Numbered from the stretch's first letter, positions 22,295 to 33,212 are shown. The stretch: DNA of 64,000 bases from Mixophyes australis (GCA_036250195.1 JAVHZZ010000011.1:55924811-55988810), one strand, 5' to 3'. The notes: a model not told the origin generated them from the sequence alone. Numbers and translations are program-made.

Positions 22295-23819
22295 ATCTGA
22301 GGTTGTATTTGGGGAGTTTGACGGCTGTGCCTCTCTATCCCTATTTTGCATCTGTCTCTTATTTTTCCACTGACGGCAGTCTTTTCTCATGTGTCCCTTC
22401 TTCCCACACTCAAAACAAATCTCAGACTGCGCACTTATCCACGGTTTTCTACTGCTGCGGGGTGGGTAGTTTCTGTCAGTATTTATCACATAAACCTTAC
22501 GTCCTGCCTTGTCTCTCTTTTCTGCCTCCTGTCCAAACCTTCCAAAGTCTCCAACAGCTGGTTTAAAGGGAGAGTTTTGTAGGCTGGAGATGACTTCTTA
22601 AGTGCATCTGCTAATGATGGGCGTAATCCCTCCATGTATTTTAATCTCACCAGCCTTTTTCCTGGCCCCTCTATTGTTGGATTTAAACCTTCATTTCTCA
22701 CGTATTGGGTCATTTCATGTAAATACTGCCTACATAATTTGGATCCCTGCGGTCCTAAATCCTCAGGGTTTCTTGCTTTTCTTACCATAACCCATTTTCT
22801 AACCCGTCTCAGGAATTGTACCCCACTTCCTTCAGTGTCTGTTCCTGCTGGAACAGCCTCAAACTGCTCATACCCCTCTGCTCCGGCATCAGCAGCATAA
22901 TTACTGATTTCATGGAGATCAGTTGACATTAACTTATTTGTACAAACATTCACCAAATCACTCCATGTTGCCCGATGTATTTGCTGCATTGTGGTGATAT
23001 ATTCAGAGAACTGTCTTGGTGTTTTGTAAGGATCTGGACATTTTTCTAAGATGGTAGCCAATTCCATCATAGTAAAAGGGACATGATAGGGATGTGACAC
23101 CCAAGCCTGCCCCTGTTGATTATATTGATGTATGTCCCTAACTGGGGCCATTACCACCATAGCGGAGGATTCTGCATTAGTATCTGTGTCATGTTTAAAA
23201 CTTAACTCTTTAAGACCAGGTTTATTGTAAGGTCCTAAATTGGCTAATTCTTTTTTATGCCTTTTGGTCTGGTTGCCTCCTGTTTACTTTCTGACACCAG
23301 ACATTCACTACAAAAAGTACCGCTGTATTCATTTTTGCATTTTGCACACAATTTGTACTGTATACTTTTACTTAAATCACTATATGGGGATTGGGCTGAG
23401 GTTGAAGGAGAATCCTCCATCTGATTCTCTGGGACTGAGACTGACTGACCCCTGCCTATGTCTGAGCTTGTGGTTTCGTTAGTGTCATTATACGGGGGAG
23501 GCAAGTAGCATGTTGATGAATTATACATTGCAAATTCCGCCTGTCTCCTGTTTTGTTCCTCATTTTCATTTAACACTTGTTCCTCACTCATTACAATCCA
23601 CATATGAACCATGTCACCAAAACCATGTTTATCAATCCATTCCTTATGATTGGATCTAAAATCCTTCCATTTCTTCACGTCAAATGACCCATCTTTTTCA
23701 AAATTACCTCTCCGTAATACTTTCTCTATACCTCTCACAGCCGGCTTGCCAAACCTGTCCCTCATCCTTTCAATTGGATTTGGGCCAGGCATGACGACTT
23801 TTGAGCTAGAACCCCCCAT
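22292..23819 (-). pseudogene. gag: gag of outer ERV, two frameshifts
   Basis: The ATG at 23819 gives MGGSSSK, a good N-myristoylation start. The first 193-codon block carries a PPPY late domain (residues ~107-110) and a cysteine pair array CX2C-X8-CX2C (coding ~23348-23301). It runs out of frame at an A6 run (plus-strand T6, 23251-23256). The capsid block, open from about 23255 to 22486, is in the next frame. A second shift near 22490 leads to the nucleocapsid block (22489-22292) with one zinc knuckle CFECGKKGHMRKDC. Frames differ between all three blocks, so two small indels have occurred. The nucleocapsid block ends at a TGA in frame with pol. Confidence 0.9.
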
Positions 23820-24324
23820 AATCAAGAAGAAATCACAATCTTCAACACAATTTTATGAGAGTAACCTCTATTCTGCCCAATCACAAATAATAACGTCTTA
23901 TTATTTAAATCTAGGTAAGAGACCAAGTATTTTCACCACAACAAAACTTCCCTATTTTTCACCCTCCACAACGTACTTAAAAACAATCCATCTAAAAACA
24001 GCCAAAATGAGTGAGAAACAAATACTGTTGATATCTCTTATTTAGAGGATTCAGACAAATATTGCAATGCAAATTATAACAATTCTGTTTGATAACATTT
24101 ACAAATTAGACTGAAACATTTTATACCAGGGGAACAGACAGGGTTTACGGGACCGTATAGACACAGAAAAGGGGTAACATACCATCCGACAGACAAATCT
24201 CAAGTACGAAGCATATTTTTGGCTAAAATCGCTTGACAAAAATAGCTTACCGCACGGATTTGTCGTAGTTGGGAGTTGTCAGCCGTTGGATGGTTCCAGA
24301 TGTCCCCTTAACCGGTCATCAGGT
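23820..24324 (-). other. Leader of outer ERV
   Basis: About 500 bp between the primer site and the gag start, AT-rich, without an open frame. The splice donor and packaging signal would lie here, but I cannot pick them by eye. Confidence 0.6.
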
Positions 24325-24343
24325 TCCCGGGATTTCGGCACCA
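24325..24343 (-). other. Primer-binding site of outer ERV, tRNA-Phe-like
   Basis: Five bases after the LTR end the minus strand reads TGGTGCCGAAATCCCGGGA. The first 11 bases match the complement of the 3' end of vertebrate tRNA-Phe; one inserted T then separates the remaining CCCGGGA. Phe-primed class I ERVs are known. The assignment is from memory of the tRNA and should be aligned. Confidence 0.7.
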
Positions 24344-24348
24344 AGAAA

Positions 24349-24796
24349 TGTCAGAGGTATCCTACCACTGGACTTTAGAAAAGTCCTATTAACTTCTTGG
24401 TCACACGTATTCTGGTATAAATCACCCAAGGAGAAGTAATTAGGCCAGGCCTGAGAGTTACATATGACACGGACAAGAAATGTATGTATCAAGTTGTAAA
24501 AAAGCTCTACCTTTATTAGGTCACAGAAACATATATATACATTAGGACAAACGGTAGTGAGAGGGAGCAGCCCTCTTCTAAGCCAATAGAATCTATATAT
24601 CAAATACTATTTCTAGTAAAAGCACGCCTATACAGTTATTTCTCATAAATGCATAGTTCTAAGTTCCTCTTTTTTGAATTAACACCATATTTAGCCTAAG
24701 CTTAGTTGGAAACTACAGTTAGCACAGGAAACACAGGATATTTGTTCAGATAGCTGGGAGTTACATTTTAGTATTAACCTCTTCATGCCTCCTTCA
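24349..24796 (-). repeat. 5' LTR of outer ERV
   Basis: 448 bp, identical in length to the 3' LTR with four substitutions. The minus-strand poly(A) signal is at 24512-24517. It is followed on the high side by the AGGG duplication. Confidence 0.93.
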
Positions 24797-24800
24797 AGGG

Positions 24801-25137
24801 TGACCCAGCCTTGATCAGTGAAACATCAATTTGGTGTTTATCATGATCTTGAGGATAGTTAAATCAGGGGAGATCAATTCCAGGGTGGTCACATAATGAA
24901 GAATAAGGATGTAATAATAATGTCTGCCTGGGGTGCAAAAATGGCCCAGGCGGGTCCTGCCTCGATCAGTCAAACTAATTGCTGTTGTGTCTTTACTCTT
25001 TTGCACTGTTAGTATTTGTGCCAGTTGTCAGGGGCTGGCTGGGCTGATGGGTATCTGCCTCCAGGCCCAGTCCCATAATGGGCTACCTTAGGCTGGGTCA
25101 CTGAGCTACCTGCATTTTTCTTCCTTTAAAATGTACC
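24801..25137. other. No gene; possible short inverted-repeat element
   Basis: gtgacccagcc at ~24800 and its complement ggctgggtcac at ~25092 could be the ends of a ~300-bp MITE beside which the outer ERV inserted. I cannot confirm a duplication because the ERV occupies one flank. No coding sequence is seen. Confidence 0.3.
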
Positions 25138-25145
25138 TAATAGGC

Positions 25146-25429
25146 CATACTTGCCAACTCTCCCAAAATGTCCGGGAGACTCCCGCATTTCTGGTGGGTC
25201 TCCCGGACTCCCGATAGAGTGTGGTAATCTCCCGCATCTGCCAGAATTAGGGCCAAAATTCCGCGATTCTCTAGGAATTGCAGCATTTGGCCCCGCCCCC
25301 CGACACAATTTGCGTCATTACTTCACGGGGGTGGGGCCAAAATTACGCGATTTCAGAGCCCCATTGCCCGCACGCCCACCTGCCCCAGAGAGGCTCCCGG
25401 ACACCAACTCAAAAAAGTTGGTAAGTATG
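25146..25429. mobile_element. hAT-type MITE (284 bp)
   Basis: The ends are CATACTTGCCAACT and its inverted counterpart (agttggtaagtatg), flanked by a perfect 8-bp duplication TAATAGGC (25138-25145 and 25430-25437). The interior is GC-rich and non-coding. The 8-bp duplication points to mobilisation by a hAT transposase. Confidence 0.85.
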
Positions 25430-25437
25430 TAATAGGC

Positions 25438-26040
25438 TGCTGAGACGAATCTTACCCCCAGGCTAAAATTTGCCATCCAACCTATGCTAGTTGTTACCAA
25501 ATTATTGCACAATCATTGATAACCAATAGATTTAAGTTTATATGTGTTTGGGGTAGAAACAGTTTAAACAGTGCAGCCTACCTAATTTACTTTTGACTTC
25601 ATGGTATAAATAACTGCCTATATTCGGTTAGTCAACTCTGTACATTGTGCATTTTGTTTTGTGATCAGAAAATAAGTTATTCAGTTCAAATGGTAACAGT
25701 AATATAATTAAATCCTCTTCTAAACCAACAGTTTTTAGCCTAGGCCCACCCTCATCCACTCTTGTTCTGCTGTAACATACCATAGCATAATGGGTCCCAC
25801 ATATGTACATACACTGTGTTATACAGTAAGCACTTGTTTTCCGAAGAAATGCATAGCACACCAATTTATTGCTTTCAGTAAACAACCCCCTTTATGTGAC
25901 CTAGCTGAATAAAAGCTAGATGAAGCTTGAACATGCAGTAGCCAGTTAAACTTATGCAAGTAGTGATGGTACAGTAAAAATTAGGTGTTGAAGATGGTCC
26001 TTACTGCTACAATGCTTATTTTTCTGGAGCGCTGTTAAAA
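25438..26040. other. No gene recognised
   Basis: About 600 bp of AT-rich DNA with no repeat end, motif or long frame that I can identify. Confidence 0.5.
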
Positions 26041-26338
26041 ATGATGATGATGAAGCATCAAGTTTTTATATAGTGCCACTTATTCCTCAGGGCTGTACAG
26101 AGCACTCACTCACAACAATTCCTGCCCCATTGAAGCTTACAGTCTAAATTCCCTAACAAACACAGAGAGTAGGGTCAATTTGAGAACAGCCAATTAACCT
26201 ACTAGTATTTTTTGGAGTGTGGGAGGAAACCCACACAAGCACAGGGTGAACATACAAACTCCACAGAAGCCATAGTTGAGATTTAAACTCATGACCCTAG
26301 TGCTCTAATGCAGAAGTGCTGAGCCACCGTGCTGCCCA
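26041..26338 (-). mobile_element. tRNA-type SINE with L2-like tail
   Basis: On the minus strand it begins gggcagcacggtggctcag, an A-box-like start. A degenerate B box follows (ggtcatgagtttaaatctc), then a conserved body and a 3' end resembling the L2 tail, finishing in (ATC)n. The same family occurs at 29822-30547. The resemblance of its end to the L2 terminus at ~46610-46665 suggests L2 machinery mobilised it. Confidence 0.75.
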
Positions 26339-26663
26339 AAAAATGTATTCTAGAATCACACATGCTATGACATACACTTCTCATTCAAAAGTAGAAATCA
26401 GTGAAAAATGTTTTTATTGCCTTTTTCTAGAGCTGTAGATATCCCAGTAGTCAATGTTTCAGGCCTAACAAATGGCCCTTTTTTAAGACAGTGCCATAAC
26501 CATTCATAATTCCATGTCCACCACAGACAAAATGCTTTAATATTTCCCTACAGAACCCAGCCCTGTGCTGACCAGCCTAGGGTTGTTTGTCACTATGGCA
26601 GCATAACCCAATGTTGCGGGTTTCCCTGCTATTGTGCCACTAACCAGGGCTGCAAAGCCTAGC

Positions 26664-26710
26664 GCTGGTACTTGCAAATTCAGGGAGACACCGGTTTTGC
26701 AAGTACCAGC
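26664..26710. repeat. Perfect 15-bp hairpin
   Basis: gctggtacttgcaaa (26664-26678) pairs exactly with tttgcaagtaccagc (26696-26710) across a 17-bp loop. It is probably a fragment of a palindromic MITE; no transcript context is visible. Confidence 0.75.
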
Positions 26711-28306
26711 CTGCATTGGTAACACTAGGACTGGTTAAGCTTCTTTTGAGGGGGGATGCTTTTTTCTTTCTTTCTTTATATAAACTAGCAAGGACCGTGC
26801 TGCTGATGACCATGTTCTTTCGGTTCCAGACTTGACTTTTCCTCACCTCCCTTTTGGATCTCCCTTTGGCATATACAGATTTCCTGGCTTGACCCTTGGC
26901 TTCCTGACCACGCTACTGTTTGACCATTCTGTACCATTCTGCTCGCATGGCCTGACCTCAGATTGCACAAACATGTTTGTTCACCTACTACTTTGCTGGT
27001 GACTATCTAGGAGGGCTGTAACGTGCAGCAAACTACAAACTCCCTTGCGAGGGTCCCTGGCGAAGACCAGAGGCGCAATTAGACTCTGCGTCTCTTTGTT
27101 TAGCAGCACAAATACCAGTAAGTAGGCCTCAGTTTCTATTAAGCCGTGACAGACAGTTTGCCACAACATCACGTGAACTTCCAACAAATTGGTATTCTGC
27201 CATATCTATGTTTGAGAGATTGCACTAGCAAAAGAAATTGTGGGAATTGTGTTTCACCATAAGCAATTGCACGGGTGAAGGAAATTTGTAAGCTGCTATA
27301 TCACTTCGATGGGGCAACTAAGTGTTTGCAGGCACTCTTTTTTGGTATAACTGTCATTAAGCTGTATGTAGCAGGACCATTAGGGTAATCACTGCAATGA
27401 GCTGCTAACCTCTCCAAGCCAAAGCCATGGTGAACTAATGTTGATGAAGGTGCTGGTCAGATTAGTATTGATGGTGGAAGTCAAGAGCTGATAATTAGAA
27501 TGGACCAAACACAGAAGATAGCATTGTAGCAGTCATGACACACAATATACTGATATGCATTCAAACTGACAAACATGCAGCAATGATCAAGAAAAGAGAT
27601 TATTTATTCACATTGTTGCTGGATATCCTTGCCACAAGCTGGTCAGGGGCCCAGTTCCCTCCTCCCTGCCTACCTGCACTGGTTCCCACAGCTCGCTAGT
27701 TCTGCCTCTGTCGCCATGCTTACAAGAACACCATGTCAGCCCGCCTAAAAAGTGTTTTTCTTGGCCCTAGCTACTAGCATACATTTCAGAAATTACATAT
27801 TTGCATTTATGCCATCTCCAAAAAGGAAGTCTTTGCACTACCAAGAAATGCTTACACAAACTCTTCAATTGTTCACAGAGCAAGAAACTGAACTGTGTCA
27901 CAAAAATTGCTTTAGCGTGTTCATAATAACCTCATGATGAGTGTACCAATGAAATCTTCTAAAACTGTCACCAAAACGGCTTCCTATTATGTGGTCATTG
28001 ATTAAAACATCATCCCGGGACAACACTTCTGAGAAGAGGCTATCCCAGCGATGACTCTACCTTGCTAACAACTCTGTCTTCTGTCCCGGAGTCCTTAGGT
28101 CATGCATGCATAAACCATTTTCATTCGTTAACAGAGGGTAGAGAACATGACTGCTGCTGGAGAGGTATCCTGCAATGCTCACCCCAAAGAAGAGAACAGC
28201 TAACGCCATAATTTAGGAGATTGTTAAATTGGCCCAGGCCGCAGTCCCCATTGAAAATGAATGGGACTTCGGTTTAATGTGATACTTGGTCTAATACAAG
28301 GCGGTG

Positions 28307-28332
28307 GTAGTCAGCATATCAATGCTGACTAC
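28307..28332. repeat. 11-bp hairpin
   Basis: gtagtcagcat and atgctgactac form a perfect stem with a 4-base loop. The flanks (ggcggt, accgac) extend it imperfectly. It is likely part of a dispersed repeat. Confidence 0.6.
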
Positions 28333-28806
28333 ACCGACAACACTTACCACGACATCTAGAGTCCGGTTGGTTGCTTCACGACTAGGATCCATCACAACTC
28401 TTCACTGAAGCGACTTCAATCAATCCAGAAGACAGAAGATGCCGGTTGCACTGGATGACGTCACTGACCTTGCCAACGCTGTTTACGCTGCTCTTAAGGG
28501 GGTAAAGTAACTATGGGGCCATGTACAATGTACTTTGCAAAGAGTTGTACATTGTAATGAGCGAACAAGTATGACATATGATCTAAGAAATGTATGAGCG
28601 CATCTATGTGAGTTGCGTTGAGGTTAGTAATTATAAATAGAGCTAAATATTTTAACACTCCTTGTCATACTTTTCAATGTATACATTCTGATGCTGTTAG
28701 AATTGTAAAAAGTTTGAACACAGAGCATAGGCTAACAGGTCAGTAAGAATTGTTTGGTGGCAATTTTTATTTATCTTTATTTATTTTCTTTATTTTGCTT
28801 CCCCAG

Positions 28807-28872
28807 AGGTTGGTACTGAGCGGTGGTAATCAATATCTAGACGCTTGGGATATTGAGACCCACTATACCTGC
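28807..28872 (+). CDS. Possible WD40-repeat exon
   Basis: A strong acceptor (long T/C-rich tract then ccccag) precedes a frame reading RLVLSGGNQYLDAWDIET. That has the SGG-x(5)-W-D-I pattern of a WD40 repeat strand. About 9 kb downstream on the same strand lies the probable last exon of a WD40 protein (38052), which supports a shared host gene. Against it, no GT donor follows before an A12 run and the frame drifts into low-complexity sequence, so the exon may be decayed or its end misjudged. The end given is where the WD-like sequence stops. I cannot name the gene. Confidence 0.4.
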
Positions 28873-29143
28873 AAAAAAAAAAAACGGAGGACTGAAATAA
28901 CGACCTATCTAAAATATACACTTACTATCCCTTTCTTCTCATTTTCTTTAATACAAATGTGTGTTCATATGTCCAAGTTATTGCAAGAAAGCTAAAGGTA
29001 AAGAAAATTCTGTCTGTGATTTTCTTCCAGCTCAAGTTTGTCTTTCATTCCATGGCCCAACAGAGATGAAATCAAACAAATGTTAATCTTCATGAACTAC
29101 TTTGTTCACTGTGGCTAATCAAATATATTTTTCTTTTTTATAG

Positions 29144-29171
29144 GATTTGTGAATGAGCTTGAATTAACCAT
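29144..29171 (+). CDS. Possible 28-nt microexon
   Basis: An acceptor (attttttctttttta, then tag) and a consensus donor (gtaagt) bracket 28 nt with one open frame, FVNELELT. Its phase does not join directly to the exon at 38052. An ORF block with its own acceptor at 29434 would be in phase. Only splice-site strength supports this, so it is weak. Confidence 0.2.
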
Positions 29172-29821
29172 GTAAGTACACAACATTTGGATTAAGTATT
29201 TGAAAACAATTATGAAGGATAACAGTAATACTATAAAACATTACTTTTAAAATACTTTATAAAATGATACAATAGCCTGTATTCCATACTTTTTTAGGAA
29301 AGCAAAATATTCATGTCTATATTTTTTCATGTTCATCATAGGCCACGTTTTATCAAAAAGAGATAATGAGGAGCTCACAACATTTTTTTGAATCCCTAAG
29401 ATATAGTCATACAAATTTTTTAATTTTTTATAGGAGCAGTTACCTTTTCAAATATGATTCCGTCAATTCCATACATATTTGGCACCTCAAGTTCCGATAC
29501 AATGATATTTATTTGGGGGCTAATCCATTGCACACCCAGTTATGGAACACTGCCTATAATTTCAAACAGCCAAATAGTCTCTTTATAGAAGACATATATG
29601 TTACTTTATACTGGACCATGTTGTAATCATTATTCCTACATAATAGCAGTTTGTTTGATTCTCTATCTATTGGTGAACATTGGGGTTATATGCTAAAGAC
29701 CTGTGGGCATCTGAGTGCTAGTAAGACTGTTTTCTTTAAAGAAAAGGGGGCTGCTATAACACATACCACACAGCCAACAACCATCTGGTTGCCCCTATCA
29801 TACTTCATACTTCATAATGTC
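29172..29821. other. No confident gene; one unidentified frame
   Basis: A frame from ~29434 (after an acceptor-like ttttttatag) to 29626 encodes residues such as SIHIWHLKF and NPLHTQLWN. These are loosely reminiscent of LINE C-terminal regions, but I cannot assign it. The rest is AT-rich. Confidence 0.3.
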
Positions 29822-29936
29822 TCTATCATACTTCATCAACACCATTTATTTCTATAGTGCCACTAATTCTGCAGCGCTGTACTCACTAGCATCTGTCTCT
29901 GCCCCATTGGAGCTTACAGTCTATGTTCCCCAACAT

Positions 29937-30289
29937 CAGGGCCGGATTAACCATAGGGCTAACTGGGCTACAGCCCAGGGGCCTTGGGCATCCAGGGGGC
30001 CCTTGAAAGTGCTCAGCAGCAGTATTGATCGGTTGGGGGCGGGAGCGCTCCCGACGCGATCAGTGCTGCTGAGCACTTTCACTGCGGTCCTTCCCCGGCG
30101 CACTGTAGTCTCCTTACTGAGGAGATCTCATGAGTCTCACTCTCACGAGATCTCTTCAGTAAAGAGCGTACAGCGTGCCGGGGAAGAAGGAGAAGGAGGT
30201 AAGTGCCGGGGGGGGGGGGCATGCCTCGGATCACGGGGGAATGGAGGCCCCCTTAGCCCAGGGGCCTCCATTCCCTTAATCCGGCCCTG
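29937..30289. mobile_element. hAT-type MITE inserted in a SINE (353 bp)
   Basis: The terminal inverted repeats are CAGGGCCGGATTAA and its complement ttaatccggccctg. The flanking duplication is cccaacat (29929-29936) and cctaacat (30290-30297), 7 of 8 matching. Internal complementary segments (agtgctcagcagcagt with actgctgctgagcact-like sequence, and the gagatctc blocks) give extra hairpin structure. No coding sequence. Confidence 0.88.
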
Positions 30290-30301
30290 CCTAACATACA
30301 T

Positions 30302-30340
<39 letters not shown>
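30302..30340. repeat. (CA)n microsatellite inside the SINE
   Basis: About 19 CA units lie at the position where this SINE family carries a short GT/CA tract, so it appears to be an expansion within the SINE. Confidence 0.9.
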
Positions 30341-30341
<1 letters not shown>

Positions 30342-30775
30342 AGATTAGGGCCAATTTGATAGCAGCCAATTAACCTACCAGTATGTTTTTGGAGTGTGGG
30401 AGAAAACCGGAGCACCTGGAGGAATCCCACGCATACATGGGGAGAACATGCAAACTCCACACAGATAAGGCCATTGCTGGGAATCAAATTCATGACCCCA
30501 GTGCTATAAGGAAGAAGTACTATCCACTAAGCCACCATGCTGCCCCCATAATTTTTAAATGGAAATTCAGTACACCCACCTAGCACGCAGTTTGCTTAAA
30601 CCATAAAATCCATCCCACACTTCCTTTTAGGTCTCAAAAAAAGTAAGAGTTAAATAAATCTATCCCATCATTGGCAAAATAAATATTGTGAGTTAAATAT
30701 TTTGGGTGAAAATCTGGAAGCATGTAACCATAGCCTGGATGTGTGCATACGAAAAAGTTTAGGCATAGTGAGAAT

Positions 30776-33212
30776 ATTATTATTATTATCATAGATTTGT
30801 AAGGTGCCATAGGGCTCCGTAGCACTGTACAGTAGGGAAAATCCAACATACATAAAACAGGGACATACAAGGTAGACAAAATAAATGCAGACATGAAAAG
30901 AAAGGTATGGAGAACCCCGCTCATTAGAGAGCCTACATTCTGCGTGGAAAAGGGTACAAAGGGTACAACTGAAACAAGAGGCGCAAATGTGACTCAGAGT
31001 GGAGATTGTGACAGTTGTGAGGGTGCATGAATGTGAATAGTATTATTGAGAATAAGGTAAGCTCTAAAAAAAAAGATGGATTTTCAGAGAGGGTCTAAAG
31101 ATTTGAAGTCTGTAGGAAAGTCTGATTGGGCATGGTAGGGAATTCCATAAGTGGGGAGCAGTATTGGAGAAGTATTGTAGACAGGAGTTAGAGGTGCTTA
31201 CCAGAGACGAGAGAAGGCGCAGGTCAGAGATAGATCTAAGATGGTGGAAGCGAGAGTATTTTGATTTGAGATGTATGATGGGGAGGTGAATTGTATTCTG
31301 AAGGACACAGGGAGCCAGATTAGGGATTTGCAAAGTGGTGCAGCAGATGTGGAGCAGTGAGAGAGGAAGATTAGTCTTGCAGCAGAATTTAGGATGGATT
31401 GAAGTGGGGATACATGGGTGTCTGGAATGCCAGGTAGTCAAGACGGGAAATGATGAGAGAATGGATAAAAGTTTTGCTAGCATGTTGAGTAAGAAAAGGG
31501 CGTATTCTGGCAACTTGACTGGAAGAGAGTCTGGATGTGAGGAATAAAGCAGAGGGAGTTAACTGTGACACCAAGGCAGCTGGTTTAGGAGACACGGGAA
31601 ATTGAGGTGTTATTGACAAGACATTTGGTTACACGAGATAGTACAGAATGGGAAAGGTCAGAGGAAGTAATATAGATTTGAGTGTCATAAGCGTATAGGT
31701 GGTACTGGAGGCCGAAGGAGAGAATTATTTCCCTAAGAGAAGAGGTGTACAATGAAAAAGAAAAGGGCCAAGAACAGAGCCTTGTGGGACCCCAACAGAT
31801 AGTGGAAGTGGAGGGGAGGATGTGCAAGATGTAGAAACACTAAAGGAACGTGTCAAAAGTAGGAAGTGAATAGGATAGAACTGTGTCACAAAGGTCTATG
31901 GAGTGAAGGATGTGTAGGAGAAGAGGGTGATCAACAGTGTTAAAAGCAGCAGAGAGGTCCAGGAGAATGAGTATGGAGAAATGACTCTTAGCCTTTCACA
32001 AAAGTGATCAATGATCTACTTTCTGCAGAGCAGTTTCAGTGGAATGTTGGGGGCGGAAGCCTGATAGCAGAGAGTCGAGAATGGACTGAGAGGTGAGAAT
32101 GTAAGAAAGGCATTTGTACACTAATCATGCAAGTAGTTGGGAGGCAAAGGGGAGGGAAAAAATAGGGTGGCAGTTGGAGAGAGTAGCTGGATCGAGGGAT
32201 GGTTTGTTTAGATTTGGTGAGATCTGCGCATTTTTAAATGAGGATGGAAATGGGCCAGTTGAGAGAGACAGGTTGAAGGTGAGCCAGAGATGGGCATGCA
32301 CTGGAGGAGAGGGAACAGAATTGGGTCGAAGGGACAGGTTGTAGGATGAGGTGATGAGATGAATGCAAAGACTTTGTCTTCAGTTACTGGAGAGAATAAA
32401 ATAAGGGTGGATTGGGAATTGTAGGTGAAGGTTGGTAGAGTGCGTTCAATTTGGCATGGGGAGATATCTTGTCGAATGGTATCCATTTTGTCAATGAAGT
32501 GGATGTCAAAGTCATGGCTGTGAGGGAGGAAGTGTGAAGAGGTGCAAATGGGCAGAGAAGTGAGTGGAAGGTGGCTAAATGGTGACGTGGTTTAGATGAC
32601 TGGGCGCATATTAGAGATTTAAAGAATGTTTATTTGGAAACTGAAAGGGCAATGCTGTAAGAGGAAAATAAGAATGTATAGTGGAGGATATCAAGACAAT
32701 TTCCTTCAGTGACGCTCTGCAGTGTGGGAGCTCTTTTGCAAGCAGCGGGTCTGTTTGGCGTCGCATGGTTGGGGTTTGGATCATCGGAGACTGTAGTAGC
32801 TGGAGCTGCATCATCGAGGGCTGAAGAAGACAAGGTCAAGGGAATGTCCATCACAGTGGGTGGGGGATTAGGTCCACTGGGAGAGACCAAAAGAGGAACG
32901 AAGTTTAGTGGCAGAAGAGACAATGGGATTATTAATGGGAATGTTGAATTAGCCTGTAATGAGAGTAGGTAGGTCAAAGGATAGGAAATAAGTGAGTGAG
33001 GCTGTAACGTTGTCAAGGAATTAGAAAACTAGTCCTGGAGGGGCAATAAATGATAGCAACATGAAGGTGGAGAGTATAACACAGAAGCATAGTGTGGACT
33101 TCAAAAGAAGAGAATGAAAGGGAAGGTTCAGAGGGTATGACTTGAAAGGTGCAGCTTGGAGAAAGTAGAATGCCTTTTCCACCACCTTGTCTGTTTCCGG
33201 GTCTGACAGAAT
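30776..33212 (-). mobile_element. L2 LINE, 5'-truncated and decayed
   Basis: Minus-strand order: endonuclease segment (~33212-32900; GG-G-LLSPSC, then a GDFN-type region now holding a stop), an RT N-terminal part (~32486-32208), RT core with [12 protein letters not shown] at the YADD position (~31720), a C-terminal region (31513-31064) and a 3' end resembling L2 tails finishing in (AAT)n at 30776. Many stops and frameshifts. The catalytic YADD position reads YAYD, so RT would be inactive even if expressed. The 3' terminus resembles that of the L2 copy at 40583. Confidence 0.85.

Larger units (their letters stand above)
6348..24800 (-). mobile_element. Outer endogenous retrovirus, class I (gammaretrovirus-like)
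   Basis: This is a complete provirus on the minus strand. Its two 448-bp LTRs differ at 4 positions, it has a perfect 4-bp target duplication AGGG (6348-6351 and 24797-24800), a primer-binding site, gag, pol, env and a polypurine tract. Without the nested provirus it is about 8.6 kb. The class I call rests on gag and pol sharing one frame across a stop codon, a single zinc knuckle, a CWIC motif in the surface subunit, CX6CC in the transmembrane subunit and the 4-bp duplication. It cannot be competent: gag has two frameshifts, pol a nonsense codon and a 9.8-kb insertion, and env three nonsense codons. Low LTR divergence (about 0.9%) indicates a recent insertion. Confidence 0.93.
26339..28806. 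other. No gene recognised; small hairpins and an LTR-like remnant
   Basis: Contains two hairpins listed separately. A stretch at ~26820-27190 has the composition of frog Gypsy-type LTRs (ttcctggcttgacccttgg, then ggcgcaattagactctgcg, which resembles 228-260). The remainder, including 27400-28300, is anonymous. Confidence 0.4.
29822..30547 (-). mobile_element. tRNA-type SINE split by a hAT MITE
   Basis: The 3' part (29822-29936) ends in the L2-like tail, ttctatagtgccactaatt on the plus strand. The 5' part (30290-30547) includes a (CA)n run and the A/B-box head. It is the same family and orientation as 26041-26338, so the pair also shows the uninterrupted sequence. The MITE at 29937-30289 sits between the halves. 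Confidence 0.8.

Noticed and set aside
29434..29626. WD40 or LINE coding segment with SIHIWHLKF
   Set aside because: The resemblance is too weak to choose either; reported only as an unidentified frame.
32709..32972. Plus-strand ORF over the L2 at 30776-33212
   Set aside because: Antisense of the L2 endonuclease region, with no motif of its own.
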